This document shows, piece by piece, positions 6,634 through 14,721 of a stretch of 33,655 nt of DNA. How positions within the stretch are numbered: the first letter of the stretch is position 1; each line of letters starts with the position of its first letter. The stretch is taken from NCBI GenBank assembly GCA_025358315.1, contig JANYKA010000006.1, positions 1 through 33,655 of the forward strand. Reading direction: 5' to 3'. Made by a program: the position numbers and the translations under genes. This stretch comes from Gemmatimonadota bacterium. GTDB lineage: Bacteria > Gemmatimonadota > Gemmatimonadetes > Gemmatimonadales > Gemmatimonadaceae. The notes beneath the pieces were generated by a model. That model made no database searches. It saw nothing but the letters and a program-made list of their open reading frames with translations, and had not been told where the DNA came from.

Positions 6634-7814
6634 CGACTCCTGGCGGCCCGCAAAAGGTTCTCCAAAGCCGGCCGCGGCGTGTCTACATTGTGCTTCGCGA
6701 TGGTGAGGTCGTTGAGGGCGGTCTGTATCTGAACGAAGGACAGGCACTCGCCCCATATTTGGGTAGCCGCAAAGGCGGTTGGGTGAACGTGATCAACGCC
6801 GTATGGCTCGCCGCCGGTGAGTCGTCGAACCACGCGGTGATGCAAGTCGATCACATACTGTTTGCCTCGTCCATCGATGGTGACATCCCGGTATTCGGTG
6901 TCACCGCGCTGCCCACGGTGCGCGAAGTCGACGTCGCTCTCGAAGACGGCACCCGCATCCGCGGCGCCGTGCATCTCGCCGAAAAGCAGCGGCTCAGCGA
7001 TTTTCTCACTTCGTGCGGAAAGTTTTTGCCAGTGCTCGGGGCGCGGCGATTCCCCGCAGACGATTTGCTTGGCGATGTGGTGATCAACTCCGCGGCGGTG
7101 CGCACCGTTCGTGACGCCACGGTCGCGACCGAACAGGCTATGCATGTCGATCCCGGGGTGTCGCCGTCACAGCGCCCATCGCGAACGATGCCGGTGCATC
7201 GCGAAGTCGTGCGTCGCGAAATCATTCCGACTGGCGTGGTCACCGAAGCCCGCGTCCCGGAACGGCGCATCGGCATTCCATATGTTGCACCGCCATCACT
7301 CTTGCCACAAGGCACGCCCGTGCTGGCAATGAAAGATCCGGTCGCCGGTGATCTCACGCCGGATGAACGCGAGTTGGCACAATGGCTGTCGCGTCACTGG
7401 CTCGTGCAGCTCGGTGCGGGCGCGCAATTGGCACCGCCCGATCCGCGCGCGCCATCGCCCCAACCGACGCTCGAAGCGGTCTGGCACGGACTGGCGGAAC
7501 GCAACGCAATTTCCGACAGCGAGCTGGCCGTACACGTAGCGTCAGCGTTCAAACTCGCCGTCGCCAATCTCGACGGCGTGACCGCAGAAGCGCTGGCCAT
7601 CATTCCGGAGAAACTCGCCCGAAAACTCGGCGTGTTACCGCAGCGTGTGGACGGCAAGACGTTGGTAATTGCGGTGAGCGATCCGAGCTCGATGGAAATT
7701 GAACAGCAGATCGGATTCATTACCCGCCAGCGCCTTGTGATGGAGATTGCGCCACCGGCGGATATCCGCGGCGGACTTGATTGGCACTACGGTCCTTCTG
7801 GTGGGGCGAAGTAA
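6630..7814 (+). CDS. Protein with two repeated N-terminal domains and a GspE-N-like domain, no ATPase
   Basis: A 394-aa soluble protein. Residues about 17-82 (VYIVLRDGEVVEGGLYL onward) and 99-163 (VDVALEDGTRIRGAVHL onward) align with each other and look like a tandem duplication of one small beta-rich domain. A Pro/Arg-rich linker follows (165-280). Residues about 283-380 resemble the N-terminal domain of type II secretion/type IV pilus ATPases (GspE/PilB/MshE): SDSELAVHVASAFKLAVANLD, then IIPEKLARKLGVLPQRVDGKTLVIAVSDP. The Walker motifs and the rest of GspE are absent, so it cannot power secretion itself. The domain is often a partner- or cyclic-di-GMP-binding module in ATPases. The GTG start overlaps the MarR stop. 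The 3' end overlaps the convergent membrane-protein gene by 28 bp. Function is unknown. Confidence 0.8.
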   Translation: MTTPGGPQKVLQSRPRRVYIVLRDGEVVEGGLYLNEGQALAPYLGSRKGGWVNVINAVWLAAGESSNHAVMQVDHILFASSIDGDIPVFGVTALPTVREVDVALEDGTRIRGAVHLAEKQRLSDFLTSCGKFLPVLGARRFPADDLLGDVVINSAAVRTVRDATVATEQAMHVDPGVSPSQRPSRTMPVHREVVRREIIPTGVVTEARVPERRIGIPYVAPPSLLPQGTPVLAMKDPVAGDLTPDERELAQWLSRHWLVQLGAGAQLAPPDPRAPSPQPTLEAVWHGLAERNAISDSELAVHVASAFKLAVANLDGVTAEALAIIPEKLARKLGVLPQRVDGKTLVIAVSDPSSMEIEQQIGFITRQRLVMEIAPPADIRGGLDWHYGPSGGAK

Positions 7815-8149
7815 GGAACTGACGCCGCCTGCCTCGCCAGCAGCGAGGCGGTAAGAGCCAGCAGGCCGGGGAAGGCGAGCGTCAACACATAAACCGCGAT
7901 CGGTTTCGCATTGAGCACTCCACCGAGTGTCTGGGCGAGCACTCCAATCGGACCGCGCACGGCATCGAAGAGCAACAGTTCGCTCCACGCGAGCACACCG
8001 GCAATGCCAGCGACGATCGCCGAGCTCCGTTGCTGGCGGCTGATGACGCCATAAACCGCCGCGGCGAGCGGCACGCCCCACCAGCCGATCGCCACCGTTG
8101 CGACGGCAAAGGCCACCGAGAGAAGAATCAAGCGAAGAAGAGTTGGCAT
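7787..8149 (-). CDS. Small membrane protein of unknown function, 120 aa
   Basis: The preferred start is the ATG at 8149, which begins MPTLLRLILLSVAF and lies two bases behind the stop of the acylase gene, so the two are translationally linked. The longer frame back to 8263 would run inside the acylase coding region and add a charged, non-hydrophobic leader, so it was not used. The protein has about four hydrophobic segments (residues 4-22, 23-38, 44-62, 84-110) and ends in a proline-rich tail, VPYFAPPEGP. It resembles no family I can name. Its 3' end overlaps the 3' end of the plus-strand GspE-N-like gene by 28 bp. Confidence 0.75.
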   Translation of the reverse strand: MPTLLRLILLSVAFAVATVAIGWWGVPLAAAVYGVISRQQRSSAIVAGIAGVLAWSELLLFDAVRGPIGVLAQTLGGVLNAKPIAVYVLTLAFPGLLALTASLLARQAASVPYFAPPEGP

Positions 8150-8151
8150 GG

Positions 8152-10719
8152 TCAGCGGCCCGTTTTTTCTGGCGTCAGAGTGAGATGCGATGTGAGCGTC
8201 GGGCCGGCGAGATCCGAGGGGCGTCGCGGAAAGCGCAGCGTGTCGAGTACGCCGGCAGACCAATGCGCGATGCGATCATCGTAGCGCTTGCTCGAAGGAT
8301 TCCCCGACTGTCCACCCGGATACGTGCCCCACGCGCGCACCTCCGGGCCAAGCTCGACGACCATTCGCCAGCTGGCCCCGTGTGTGCCGGCGGCGAGCGC
8401 CGGCGCAAGAGTGGTACTGCCGCCCTGCACAGGAATGTTCAGTCGCGAGAGCGCGGGCAAGCGGAGCAAGTGATAAATGTTGGCGTGCCGAATCTGATCC
8501 CAGCGCCAGTTCAATCCTTCCTCACCGTGCTCGACGACCACCCGCCGGTACGCGGCGGCGATAGCCGTGCGAATGATCGCATCACGGTCTTCCCTGACGT
8601 TCGGCGTAGAGCGGTCGTCCCACCAAATATTTTTCGGATCCTGCATCAGCTCAAGGAGGATCATCGAGTTGGGTGTCGCTGCCATGTAATAGCCGCCGGG
8701 CGCACTCTTGTCGGGGATGCGCAGCTCATCCCACGTGCGGCGCGAGATTTCGTCGACGATGTACTCATACAGAATCGCCCGTTCATTCTCCTTTGTGAAC
8801 TTGCCGTCCCAGTCATCGAGCAATTTGGACGCCCGCACGATCACGCTGGAGTCGCTTCCTGCCGGAACGGCCGCCGCGGCCGCATGGATGAATGGCAGAA
8901 AGTACTGCGGCTGCGCGCTGGTCGGATCGGTTTGGAATCGGCGCATGGCATCGGGCGTGACCAACGAATCCGCACGGAGCAGGGTATTGATGCGAATCGC
9001 CCGCCACGCCGTCGCCCAATCATGGCCAAAGTATCGTGGATCAACTTTTGGATCTTTAGGCTGCTGATTATTGCTGGCGAGATAGCCTTGCGCTGGATCG
9101 ACCGACTGCGGATAGTCGGCGACTGGCCACCATCCCTTCCAGTCGTTCGCCGATAAACTGCCGTCAATCAGTGCATCGCCGCTCACGTTCGCCGGCCGCA
9201 CGGGAAAGTGTCCAGTGCTGCGAATGGCAATGTGCCCGTCGCGGTCTGCCGTGATGAAGTTTTGGGCGGGCACGGCGTACGGTTCAATCGCGCGCATCAG
9301 CTCGGCAGAAGTCGCCGCCTTATTCAGATCGCGAAATGGGCGCAGCGCGTCAGACGGATCGAGCACCGTCCAGCGACGCGAGACCCACTGCTTGCCCACC
9401 CTCAACATTGGGCCGCGATGCGAATGGAAGATGGTGTCGGTGACGAGTGTCTTCCCCGTTTTATCGTGGAACGTCTCGATCCGCAGCTCGAGCGGCTTCC
9501 ATTCGCCGTCGAGCTTGTACTTGCTCGGATGGGCGTCGTCGTCAACGGTTTCGGCGTAGTAGTCAGCGACGTCAGCGCCCGTATTGGTTTCCGACCACGC
9601 AACGTTGCGATTGAATCCGATGGCGACGAACGGCGCACCGGGTAGCGTGACGCCATAAACGTCGAGTGAATCGGCAACCACAATGTGGGCCTCATACCAG
9701 ATCGATGGCATGGAAAGCGCGAGGTGCGGATCGCCGGATAGCAGGGCGTGACCCGCAGCCGTGCGTTTGGGGGAGACCGCCCAGTTATTGCTGCCGACGG
9801 CGAACTCGCCTGTCGCAACATCCCGCTGAGCGCCGGGTGACATCGGGAGTGTCGCTGTTTCGACAGTGGCCAATGTGCGTGCCATTGCTTGGCTCAGAGC
9901 GAGTTTTTGTGCATTCGGCGCGGCTGGAGACGGGATCTTGATCCAATCAGCGCGAACGCTCTTCTGTCCGTTCGGCTGAATGGGCTCTTGTAGCGGCTCG
10001 TTCATCGGGAAGAGCACATCGGTCGCTGCTTTCCCCACGAGCCCGTCGGCTTGGGCGCGCTTCAATTCCCAATTACTCACTTCCAAGGTGAGCGTCAGTC
10101 CCATCCGTGCCAACAAATAAGCCGAGTACGCCGGTTTCCATCGTTGCGGGTGCGCGCCAAGCAGGTGGTACTCAAATGGCATATCAGCCGCACTCATATT
10201 ATCGATGAACGTGTTCACGCCATCGCTGTACGCATGGGCTTCACGTCCACTCTCCGAGTTCGAGTCGATGATCGCCGTGTTTCGCTCGGCGCTCCACGCG
10301 AGCCCTTGCAGACGCGATTCGCGATCGAGCTGTAGCGTGCGGGGCCCGGCGAGTTCGGCGAGCGTACCGGCCACGGCGCGCGTCTGGATTTCCATTTGGA
10401 ACAGCCGGTCACGCGCGTGAACCCAGCCGAGTGCGCGCATGGCATCAAGCGTGTTCTTGGCGAAGATGTGCGGAACGCCCCGGTCGTCGAAACGCACGTC
10501 GACGGGCGCCGAGAGTCCATGGATGGCCTGCGTTTCTGCCGGCGCAAGGTTGGCGCGCGTTGCCACCGACCAGACGCCATGCACGGGATCGAGAAACGCG
10601 CCAAGTGCCGGAGCCGCCCCGAGCGGCGTGAATCCCACATAGAGCGCGCCGGCCAGCAGCACGAATGCGAGCACGATCGTGACAGGAGAACTGCGCACAA
10701 CGGGTCGTTCGCCGGGCAT
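8152..10719 (-). CDS. Penicillin acylase family (Ntn) amidohydrolase
   Basis: An 855-aa protein, normal length for the penicillin G/acyl-homoserine-lactone acylase superfamily. An N-terminal hydrophobic segment (about 14-30, VTIVLAFVLLAGALYVGF) targets it to the membrane or periplasm. The alpha-chain hallmark VRFDDRGVPHIFAKN is at about 75-89. The processing site is G309-S310 in VGSNNWAVS, where autocatalytic cleavage exposes S310 as the N-terminal nucleophile of the beta chain. Conserved beta-chain features follow: SGDPHL, the ASNNQQPKDP segment (N550/N551) and the WRAIRI arginines (573, 576). The enzyme cleaves amide bonds of N-acylated substrates; natural substrates cannot be told apart from sequence. 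GGAG precedes the ATG by 8 bp. It lies 39 bp behind the NagB/PIG-L fusion gene and 2 bp ahead of a small membrane protein. Confidence 0.92.
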   Translation of the reverse strand: MPGERPVVRSSPVTIVLAFVLLAGALYVGFTPLGAAPALGAFLDPVHGVWSVATRANLAPAETQAIHGLSAPVDVRFDDRGVPHIFAKNTLDAMRALGWVHARDRLFQMEIQTRAVAGTLAELAGPRTLQLDRESRLQGLAWSAERNTAIIDSNSESGREAHAYSDGVNTFIDNMSAADMPFEYHLLGAHPQRWKPAYSAYLLARMGLTLTLEVSNWELKRAQADGLVGKAATDVLFPMNEPLQEPIQPNGQKSVRADWIKIPSPAAPNAQKLALSQAMARTLATVETATLPMSPGAQRDVATGEFAVGSNNWAVSPKRTAAGHALLSGDPHLALSMPSIWYEAHIVVADSLDVYGVTLPGAPFVAIGFNRNVAWSETNTGADVADYYAETVDDDAHPSKYKLDGEWKPLELRIETFHDKTGKTLVTDTIFHSHRGPMLRVGKQWVSRRWTVLDPSDALRPFRDLNKAATSAELMRAIEPYAVPAQNFITADRDGHIAIRSTGHFPVRPANVSGDALIDGSLSANDWKGWWPVADYPQSVDPAQGYLASNNQQPKDPKVDPRYFGHDWATAWRAIRINTLLRADSLVTPDAMRRFQTDPTSAQPQYFLPFIHAAAAAVPAGSDSSVIVRASKLLDDWDGKFTKENERAILYEYIVDEISRRTWDELRIPDKSAPGGYYMAATPNSMILLELMQDPKNIWWDDRSTPNVREDRDAIIRTAIAAAYRRVVVEHGEEGLNWRWDQIRHANIYHLLRLPALSRLNIPVQGGSTTLAPALAAGTHGASWRMVVELGPEVRAWGTYPGGQSGNPSSKRYDDRIAHWSAGVLDTLRFPRRPSDLAGPTLTSHLTLTPEKTGR

Positions 10720-10758
10720 TTTCTAACTCCACGTGAATTAATGGTTCGACCACAAGCC

Positions 10759-12603
10759 TCAACTGACTACGTACGCTTCCATCGCGTAGTACTCTGCCAG
10801 CCCCAGGCGATTGAGCATCTCGGCAGTTTCTTTGTTCCGTGCTTCGACCCGTTGCCAAAACTCACGCTCGTCGTGCGCGCCTGGGAACGGCGCCGAATCT
10901 TTCTGGCTCTGGTGCTTGAAGATCGCCTGGATTTTAAGCTTCAGTTCTTCCTGAGACATTGGCACCAACCACGTCGCGTCAGCGACCGGCCACTCCTGCC
11001 ACGCGCCACGGTACAGCCAGATCTCCGGCAGCGGGCCCTTCATCTCGGCGAGCGCCCGGTCAATGGCTTCCTTGCACATTCTGTGCGTGCCATGCGGGTC
11101 ACTCAAATCGCCCGCAACGAAAATGATCTGCGGCCGGAACTCCTCAAGCAGCGCTCGGACAATAGCGACATCCGTCGAACCTATCGGATCTTTTCGTACT
11201 TTGCCGGTCTGATAAAATGGAAGGTTCAGGAAGCGGGCATGGTCACGGCCGAGGCCGATGGTCTCCAGCGCACTCACGGCCTCGCCTTCCCGAATGATGC
11301 GCTTCAAGTCTTGAATGGCAGCGCTGTCTACGGTTCCGGGCTCTTTGCTGTGAAGGAATTTGCGAACCATCGCGGTGAATGCCGGCACATCCGCTTTACC
11401 GATATTGCGCTCCCGCGCCAGCCGTTCTAAAAAATCCACATAGCGTCGCACGTCGTGGTCGAAAACGGCGATGTTGCCGCTCGTCATGTATGCCACGGTG
11501 ATCGCGTTCTTGTTTTCCGCCAGCTTGTGGAGGATCCCGCCCATCGAAATTACATCGTCATCGGGATGCGGAGAGAAGACGAGGATTCGCTGACCTTCCG
11601 GCAACTTGGACTTTCCGCGAATGCGACTGCCGAGCGCGTTAAACACGAGGCCATTCACGGCGCCCGGAGATCCGTGGCGCGCCACGAGCGACGACAGTTG
11701 GTGCTCGGCGTAGTCGCCTTGTGTGAGCTTGAGAATTGCCTTGCCCGTGTTCAGCGAAAGCCATACCACGGCACGCACGGTGAGCTCGGGTGTCCAACTG
11801 ACTTCGTCTACCAACCAGGGTGTGGCAATGCGGGTAAGATCGGCGGCGGCACTGTCGAGGTAGAATGTCGTGTTCGGATGGCGCTGCAAAAAAGTGGCAG
11901 CTACTTCGAGTTCGACCTCGCCCTCCACCGCGCGGCGGACGATCGCCGACTTGTGTTCTCCTGTGGCCAGGATCGCGATCTCCCTCGCTTCGAGGATGGT
12001 CGCGACTCCCATCGTCACGGCCTCGGTCGGCACATGTTCTTCGCCGAAGAAATCTGCGGCGGCATCGCGGCGGGTGATGACGTCGAGCTGGACCAACCGT
12101 GTCCGGCTTTCCGAGCCGGAGCCGGGCTCGTTGAAGCCGATGTGGCCGGTTTTTCCGATGCCCAATAATTGAAAATCAATCCCGCCCGCTGCGCGAATCG
12201 CGGTCTCATAGTCAGCGGTCATCGTATCGACTTGCTCACGGGGAACGCGGCCGTCAGGAACGTGCGTGTCGGCTGGATTGATGTCGATATGATCGAACAA
12301 ATTCTCTTGCATGAATCGCCGATACGAGTGAATACTCTCCGGCGACATCGGGTAGTACTCGTCAAGATTAAAGGTGATGACCCCGCGAAAACTGAGTCCG
12401 TCTTCGTGGTGCATCCGAATCAATTCCCGGTAGACGCCAATCGGCGTGGAGCCGGTAGCGAGGCCGAGCACGGGATGGGCGCCGGCGGCGCGTCGCTCGG
12501 CGATTACGTCGGCAATACGGCGGGCGATCGTACGGGAAAGTGCCTCGTTGCTGTCGAGCACCACAGTCGGAATCTTCTCGAGGCGGGTCGAAGAGTTAAG
12601 CAT
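10759..12603 (-). CDS. nagB: Glucosamine-6-phosphate deaminase fused to a PIG-L (LmbE-like) N-deacetylase
   Basis: A 614-aa two-domain protein. Residues 12-265 are a NagB-type sugar-phosphate isomerase/deaminase: LGLATGSTPIGVYREL (47-62), TFNLDEYYPM with D81/E82, and GKTGHIGFNEPGS with H154 and E159. Residues about 335-600 are a PIG-L family zinc deacetylase with FSPHPDDD (343-350) and the second metal motif SDPHGTHR (501-508). Coupled, the enzymes could remove an N-acyl group and then deaminate and isomerise glucosamine-6-phosphate to fructose-6-phosphate. The residue equal to E. coli NagB D141, part of the catalytic relay, is T152 here, so full deaminase activity is not certain. No signal peptide is seen, so it is cytoplasmic. 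It is first in a minus-strand operon with an acylase and a small membrane protein. Confidence 0.92.
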   Translation of the reverse strand: MLNSSTRLEKIPTVVLDSNEALSRTIARRIADVIAERRAAGAHPVLGLATGSTPIGVYRELIRMHHEDGLSFRGVITFNLDEYYPMSPESIHSYRRFMQENLFDHIDINPADTHVPDGRVPREQVDTMTADYETAIRAAGGIDFQLLGIGKTGHIGFNEPGSGSESRTRLVQLDVITRRDAAADFFGEEHVPTEAVTMGVATILEAREIAILATGEHKSAIVRRAVEGEVELEVAATFLQRHPNTTFYLDSAAADLTRIATPWLVDEVSWTPELTVRAVVWLSLNTGKAILKLTQGDYAEHQLSSLVARHGSPGAVNGLVFNALGSRIRGKSKLPEGQRILVFSPHPDDDVISMGGILHKLAENKNAITVAYMTSGNIAVFDHDVRRYVDFLERLARERNIGKADVPAFTAMVRKFLHSKEPGTVDSAAIQDLKRIIREGEAVSALETIGLGRDHARFLNLPFYQTGKVRKDPIGSTDVAIVRALLEEFRPQIIFVAGDLSDPHGTHRMCKEAIDRALAEMKGPLPEIWLYRGAWQEWPVADATWLVPMSQEELKLKIQAIFKHQSQKDSAPFPGAHDEREFWQRVEARNKETAEMLNRLGLAEYYAMEAYVVS

Positions 12604-12743
12604 ACTGTAAATCTACCGTTAATTGGCGATGACGGAGTGCCTTCTCACAATTCATTGTCACTGAAAAGCGGAGGTACATAGCGGTACCTGGGCAGCTGTT
12701 ATTATTTCATAAGGGGCGTCACAACTGGGTTACGGAGGCCGAG
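12604..12743. promoter_or_regulatory. Divergent intergenic region with two short inverted repeats
   Basis: This gap separates the minus-strand NagB/PIG-L operon from the plus-strand methyltransferase and must hold both promoters. Two inverted repeats are visible: ACAAT-TC-ATTGT at 12647-12658 and AGGTAC-6 nt-GTACCT at 12672-12689. Either could bind a dimeric regulator. An AT-rich stretch (TTATTATTTCATAA, about 12699-12712) could hold a -10 element for the methyltransferase. I could not assign complete sigma-70 promoters. Confidence 0.35.
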
Positions 12744-13364
12744 GTGGATCCGAGATCACATTGGGAGCAAGTCTATCGCACAAAGGGTCCAGACCAGGTC
12801 AGCTGGTTCCAACCCGAGGCGAAACTGTCGCTTGAGCTGATTCGGCTCGTGGCGCCGGCGCGCGACACCTCCATCATTGACGTGGGTGCTGGTGCATCCA
12901 CATTGGTGGATGGTCTCGTGGCCGCCGGGTATAGTCGCATCACCCTGCTGGATCTGTCACCGGCTGCATTGATACAGGCGCAGCAGCGCCTCTCGAACGA
13001 TGCGGATGCGGTGGTATGGCAAGAGGCCGATGTGCTGACGGCCGATCTGGATGCCGGTGCGTTTGATGTGTGGCATGACCGCGCCGTATTTCATTTTCTC
13101 ACCGGCGCGGCGGAGCGCACCCGTTACCTCAAACAGGTCCGTCAGGCGGTCCGGCCCGGCGGGTTTGTCCTCGTGGCCACCTTTGCCGAGAACGGTCCAA
13201 CACGATGCAGCGGTCTCGATGTCGCGCGCTATACGCCCGAAGGCCTTCACGCGGAATTCGGTACTGACTTCCGGCTCGTGGAGAGTCGCCGCGAAGAGCA
13301 TCGCACTCCCGGAGGTGCGCCACAGGCATTTACATATTGCGTCTGCCGCTACGAGCCGCTGTAG
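12744..13364 (+). CDS. Class I SAM-dependent methyltransferase
   Basis: A 206-aa Rossmann-fold methyltransferase. Motif I is IIDVGAGAS (44-52), the acidic end of strand 2 is LLDLS (D70), motif II/III includes the QEADVLTAD segment (about 93-101), and WHDRAVFHFL (110-119) plus RPGGFVLVATF form the catalytic-core strands. It resembles small stand-alone methyltransferases often labelled thiopurine- or trans-aconitate-methyltransferase-like, with an N-terminal HWEQVYRTKGPDQVSWFQP element common in that group. Its acceptor substrate is unknown. The start is GTG 12744 with GGAGG upstream (12734-12738). It is cytoplasmic. The 3' end overlaps the convergent dehydrogenase gene by 16 bp, and no terminator hairpin lies there. 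Confidence 0.88.
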   Translation: MDPRSHWEQVYRTKGPDQVSWFQPEAKLSLELIRLVAPARDTSIIDVGAGASTLVDGLVAAGYSRITLLDLSPAALIQAQQRLSNDADAVVWQEADVLTADLDAGAFDVWHDRAVFHFLTGAAERTRYLKQVRQAVRPGGFVLVATFAENGPTRCSGLDVARYTPEGLHAEFGTDFRLVESRREEHRTPGGAPQAFTYCVCRYEPL

Positions 13365-14527
13365 ATCGACGTCACCGCTTCTTCGAACGTTTCGCGATAC
13401 CCGTTGCTCCGGATCCGGAGAGCCGCGTCATAGCCCGCAAGGTCGAGTCGCGCGGCGGCATCCAGCAGCGTCTGCAGATTGAACGGCACGCCTTCCAGCC
13501 GGGAGAGGTATTCCTCGACCGCGGCGAGATATCCCATCATACCGCCCAACTCCGTGGGCACATAAATTTTATGGGCGTCGCGCAACTCGAGGGCGAGTGA
13601 GGGATCGGGCATTGCCAGATTCTCACTCCCAGCGATGACTTGCAGGCGGGTGTTGGCGCAGCACGCATCGACGGCAGCCCGATCAAGCGACTCCCCGGCG
13701 GCATTGACCACAAGCGCGTCCATCGGCAGGCGCAGAAAATCCATTTTTTGTTCCGCCGGCCAAGTGCGGATGCCAGCCGCCTCGAGCTCGGCCCGACGAT
13801 CAGCTCGCGCTTCGAGCACCAGAATTGTCGTACCACGCTCGCGCAATCGTTTCACAATGTGCATGCCGATGTTGCCGCAACCGACAAGACCGATGGTCGC
13901 ATCGCCAAGTGCAATCCCGCAGGCACGAAGTGTCCCGTTCAGGATCTGGTAATTTCCCTCACCCGTCGGCACCGAGGTATCGGCGACGACGCTCCCTTTA
14001 TAACGCGCATTGATATAGTCGAGCGACTGAGTGATGCCGTCGTGCATCAAGCCATGGCCGAGGTCTTGGCCGGTGGTGAGATGAAATCCCGCGTTGGCTT
14101 CGATATGCCGGAAGCAGGCGATTGCGAAATCCAGCAGGGCAACATCGTTTGGCTGACCGATGCGCGCGTCCGGTGATGGAGCGAGAACGCACTTGCCACC
14201 GACAATGCGATTAATGTCGCGCATGGCCAGCGGGCCGCCCACTCCGATCACACGCGACCAGTGGATCTTTTCCTCCATCCCCATCGCGAGTGCGACTGCT
14301 TCATGATCGGTAGTAAATCCCGGTGCCGCCGTGCGCTCTGGCGGGGCAATCCGGAAGCCGCCGAGCGACAGCTGACCGGAGCCCGGTGCAGCGTGCGTGG
14401 CGATGCTCAGCGTCCACCCGTGGCTCGTGTCGAGGAAGCGGTATATCCAAACATTCGAGTTGCGAGTGGCCGCCAATTCGGGGGCAATCGCGCGGGCCGC
14501 GTCGGGCGTGAGGATGGTCGGGTGCAC
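13349..14527 (-). CDS. Glu/Leu/Phe/Val dehydrogenase family protein (divergent)
   Basis: A 392-aa NAD(P)-dependent amino-acid dehydrogenase homologue. The substrate domain holds LGGFRI (55-60), K87 in GMEEKIHW (equivalent to the substrate-binding lysine of MTYKNA), K112 in VGGKCVLAP (equivalent to the catalytic lysine of GGGK) and D155 in GQDLGHG. The nucleotide domain has GLVGCGNIGMHIVKRL (213-228; G216, G218, G221) and an acidic E239 closing strand 2, which favours NAD. The spacing between the two lysines (25 residues) is longer than the roughly 12 of leucine dehydrogenase, and the usual GAANNQL motif is replaced by AGSENLAMPD. The family is therefore clear but the amino acid is not. The start is GTG 14527 without a good ribosome-binding site. 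It is transcribed away from the histidine-kinase operon. Confidence 0.82.
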   Translation of the reverse strand: MHPTILTPDAARAIAPELAATRNSNVWIYRFLDTSHGWTLSIATHAAPGSGQLSLGGFRIAPPERTAAPGFTTDHEAVALAMGMEEKIHWSRVIGVGGPLAMRDINRIVGGKCVLAPSPDARIGQPNDVALLDFAIACFRHIEANAGFHLTTGQDLGHGLMHDGITQSLDYINARYKGSVVADTSVPTGEGNYQILNGTLRACGIALGDATIGLVGCGNIGMHIVKRLRERGTTILVLEARADRRAELEAAGIRTWPAEQKMDFLRLPMDALVVNAAGESLDRAAVDACCANTRLQVIAGSENLAMPDPSLALELRDAHKIYVPTELGGMMGYLAAVEEYLSRLEGVPFNLQTLLDAAARLDLAGYDAALRIRSNGYRETFEEAVTSIYSGS

Positions 14528-14588
14528 CGGCGAAAACTAGCGGAATGTCACAGCGCAGGCCTCCCCACCGGACCGATACTTCGGTTGC

Positions 14589-14616
14589 TTGACAGTCGGA
14601 GCACCGGGCGTAGCTT
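14589..14616 (+). promoter_or_regulatory. Candidate sigma-70 promoter of the signalling operon
   Basis: A perfect TTGACA -35 (14589-14594) is followed after 16 nt by TAGCTT (14611-14616), which matches TATAAT at three of six positions. It lies about 105 nt before the GTG start of the first kinase and is the best promoter match in the gap 14528-14721. Confidence 0.45.
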
Positions 14617-14721
14617 CACCCGGTTCTGTCAGCGATCAAACACACGGCAGTTTCCGATTCGCCAGGGGACGATACGCCTAAGCGTCAGCACGATTCCTCA
14701 CTCGACCATACGCAGTCCAAC

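Noticed and set aside
5832-7145. 437-codon open frame on the minus strand
   Set aside because: Antisense to the M28, MarR and GspE-N-like genes. It would span a palindromic intergenic region and shows no family motif.
8150-8263. Upstream extension of the small membrane protein to 8263
   Set aside because: The extension overlaps the acylase coding region and adds a charged leader. ATG 8149 sits just after the acylase stop and begins a membrane segment.
8098-9156. 352-codon open frame on the plus strand
   Set aside because: Antisense to the penicillin acylase, which has clear catalytic motifs.
10396-11430. 344-codon open frame on the plus strand
   Set aside because: Antisense to the acylase and NagB/PIG-L genes, with no recognisable protein signature.
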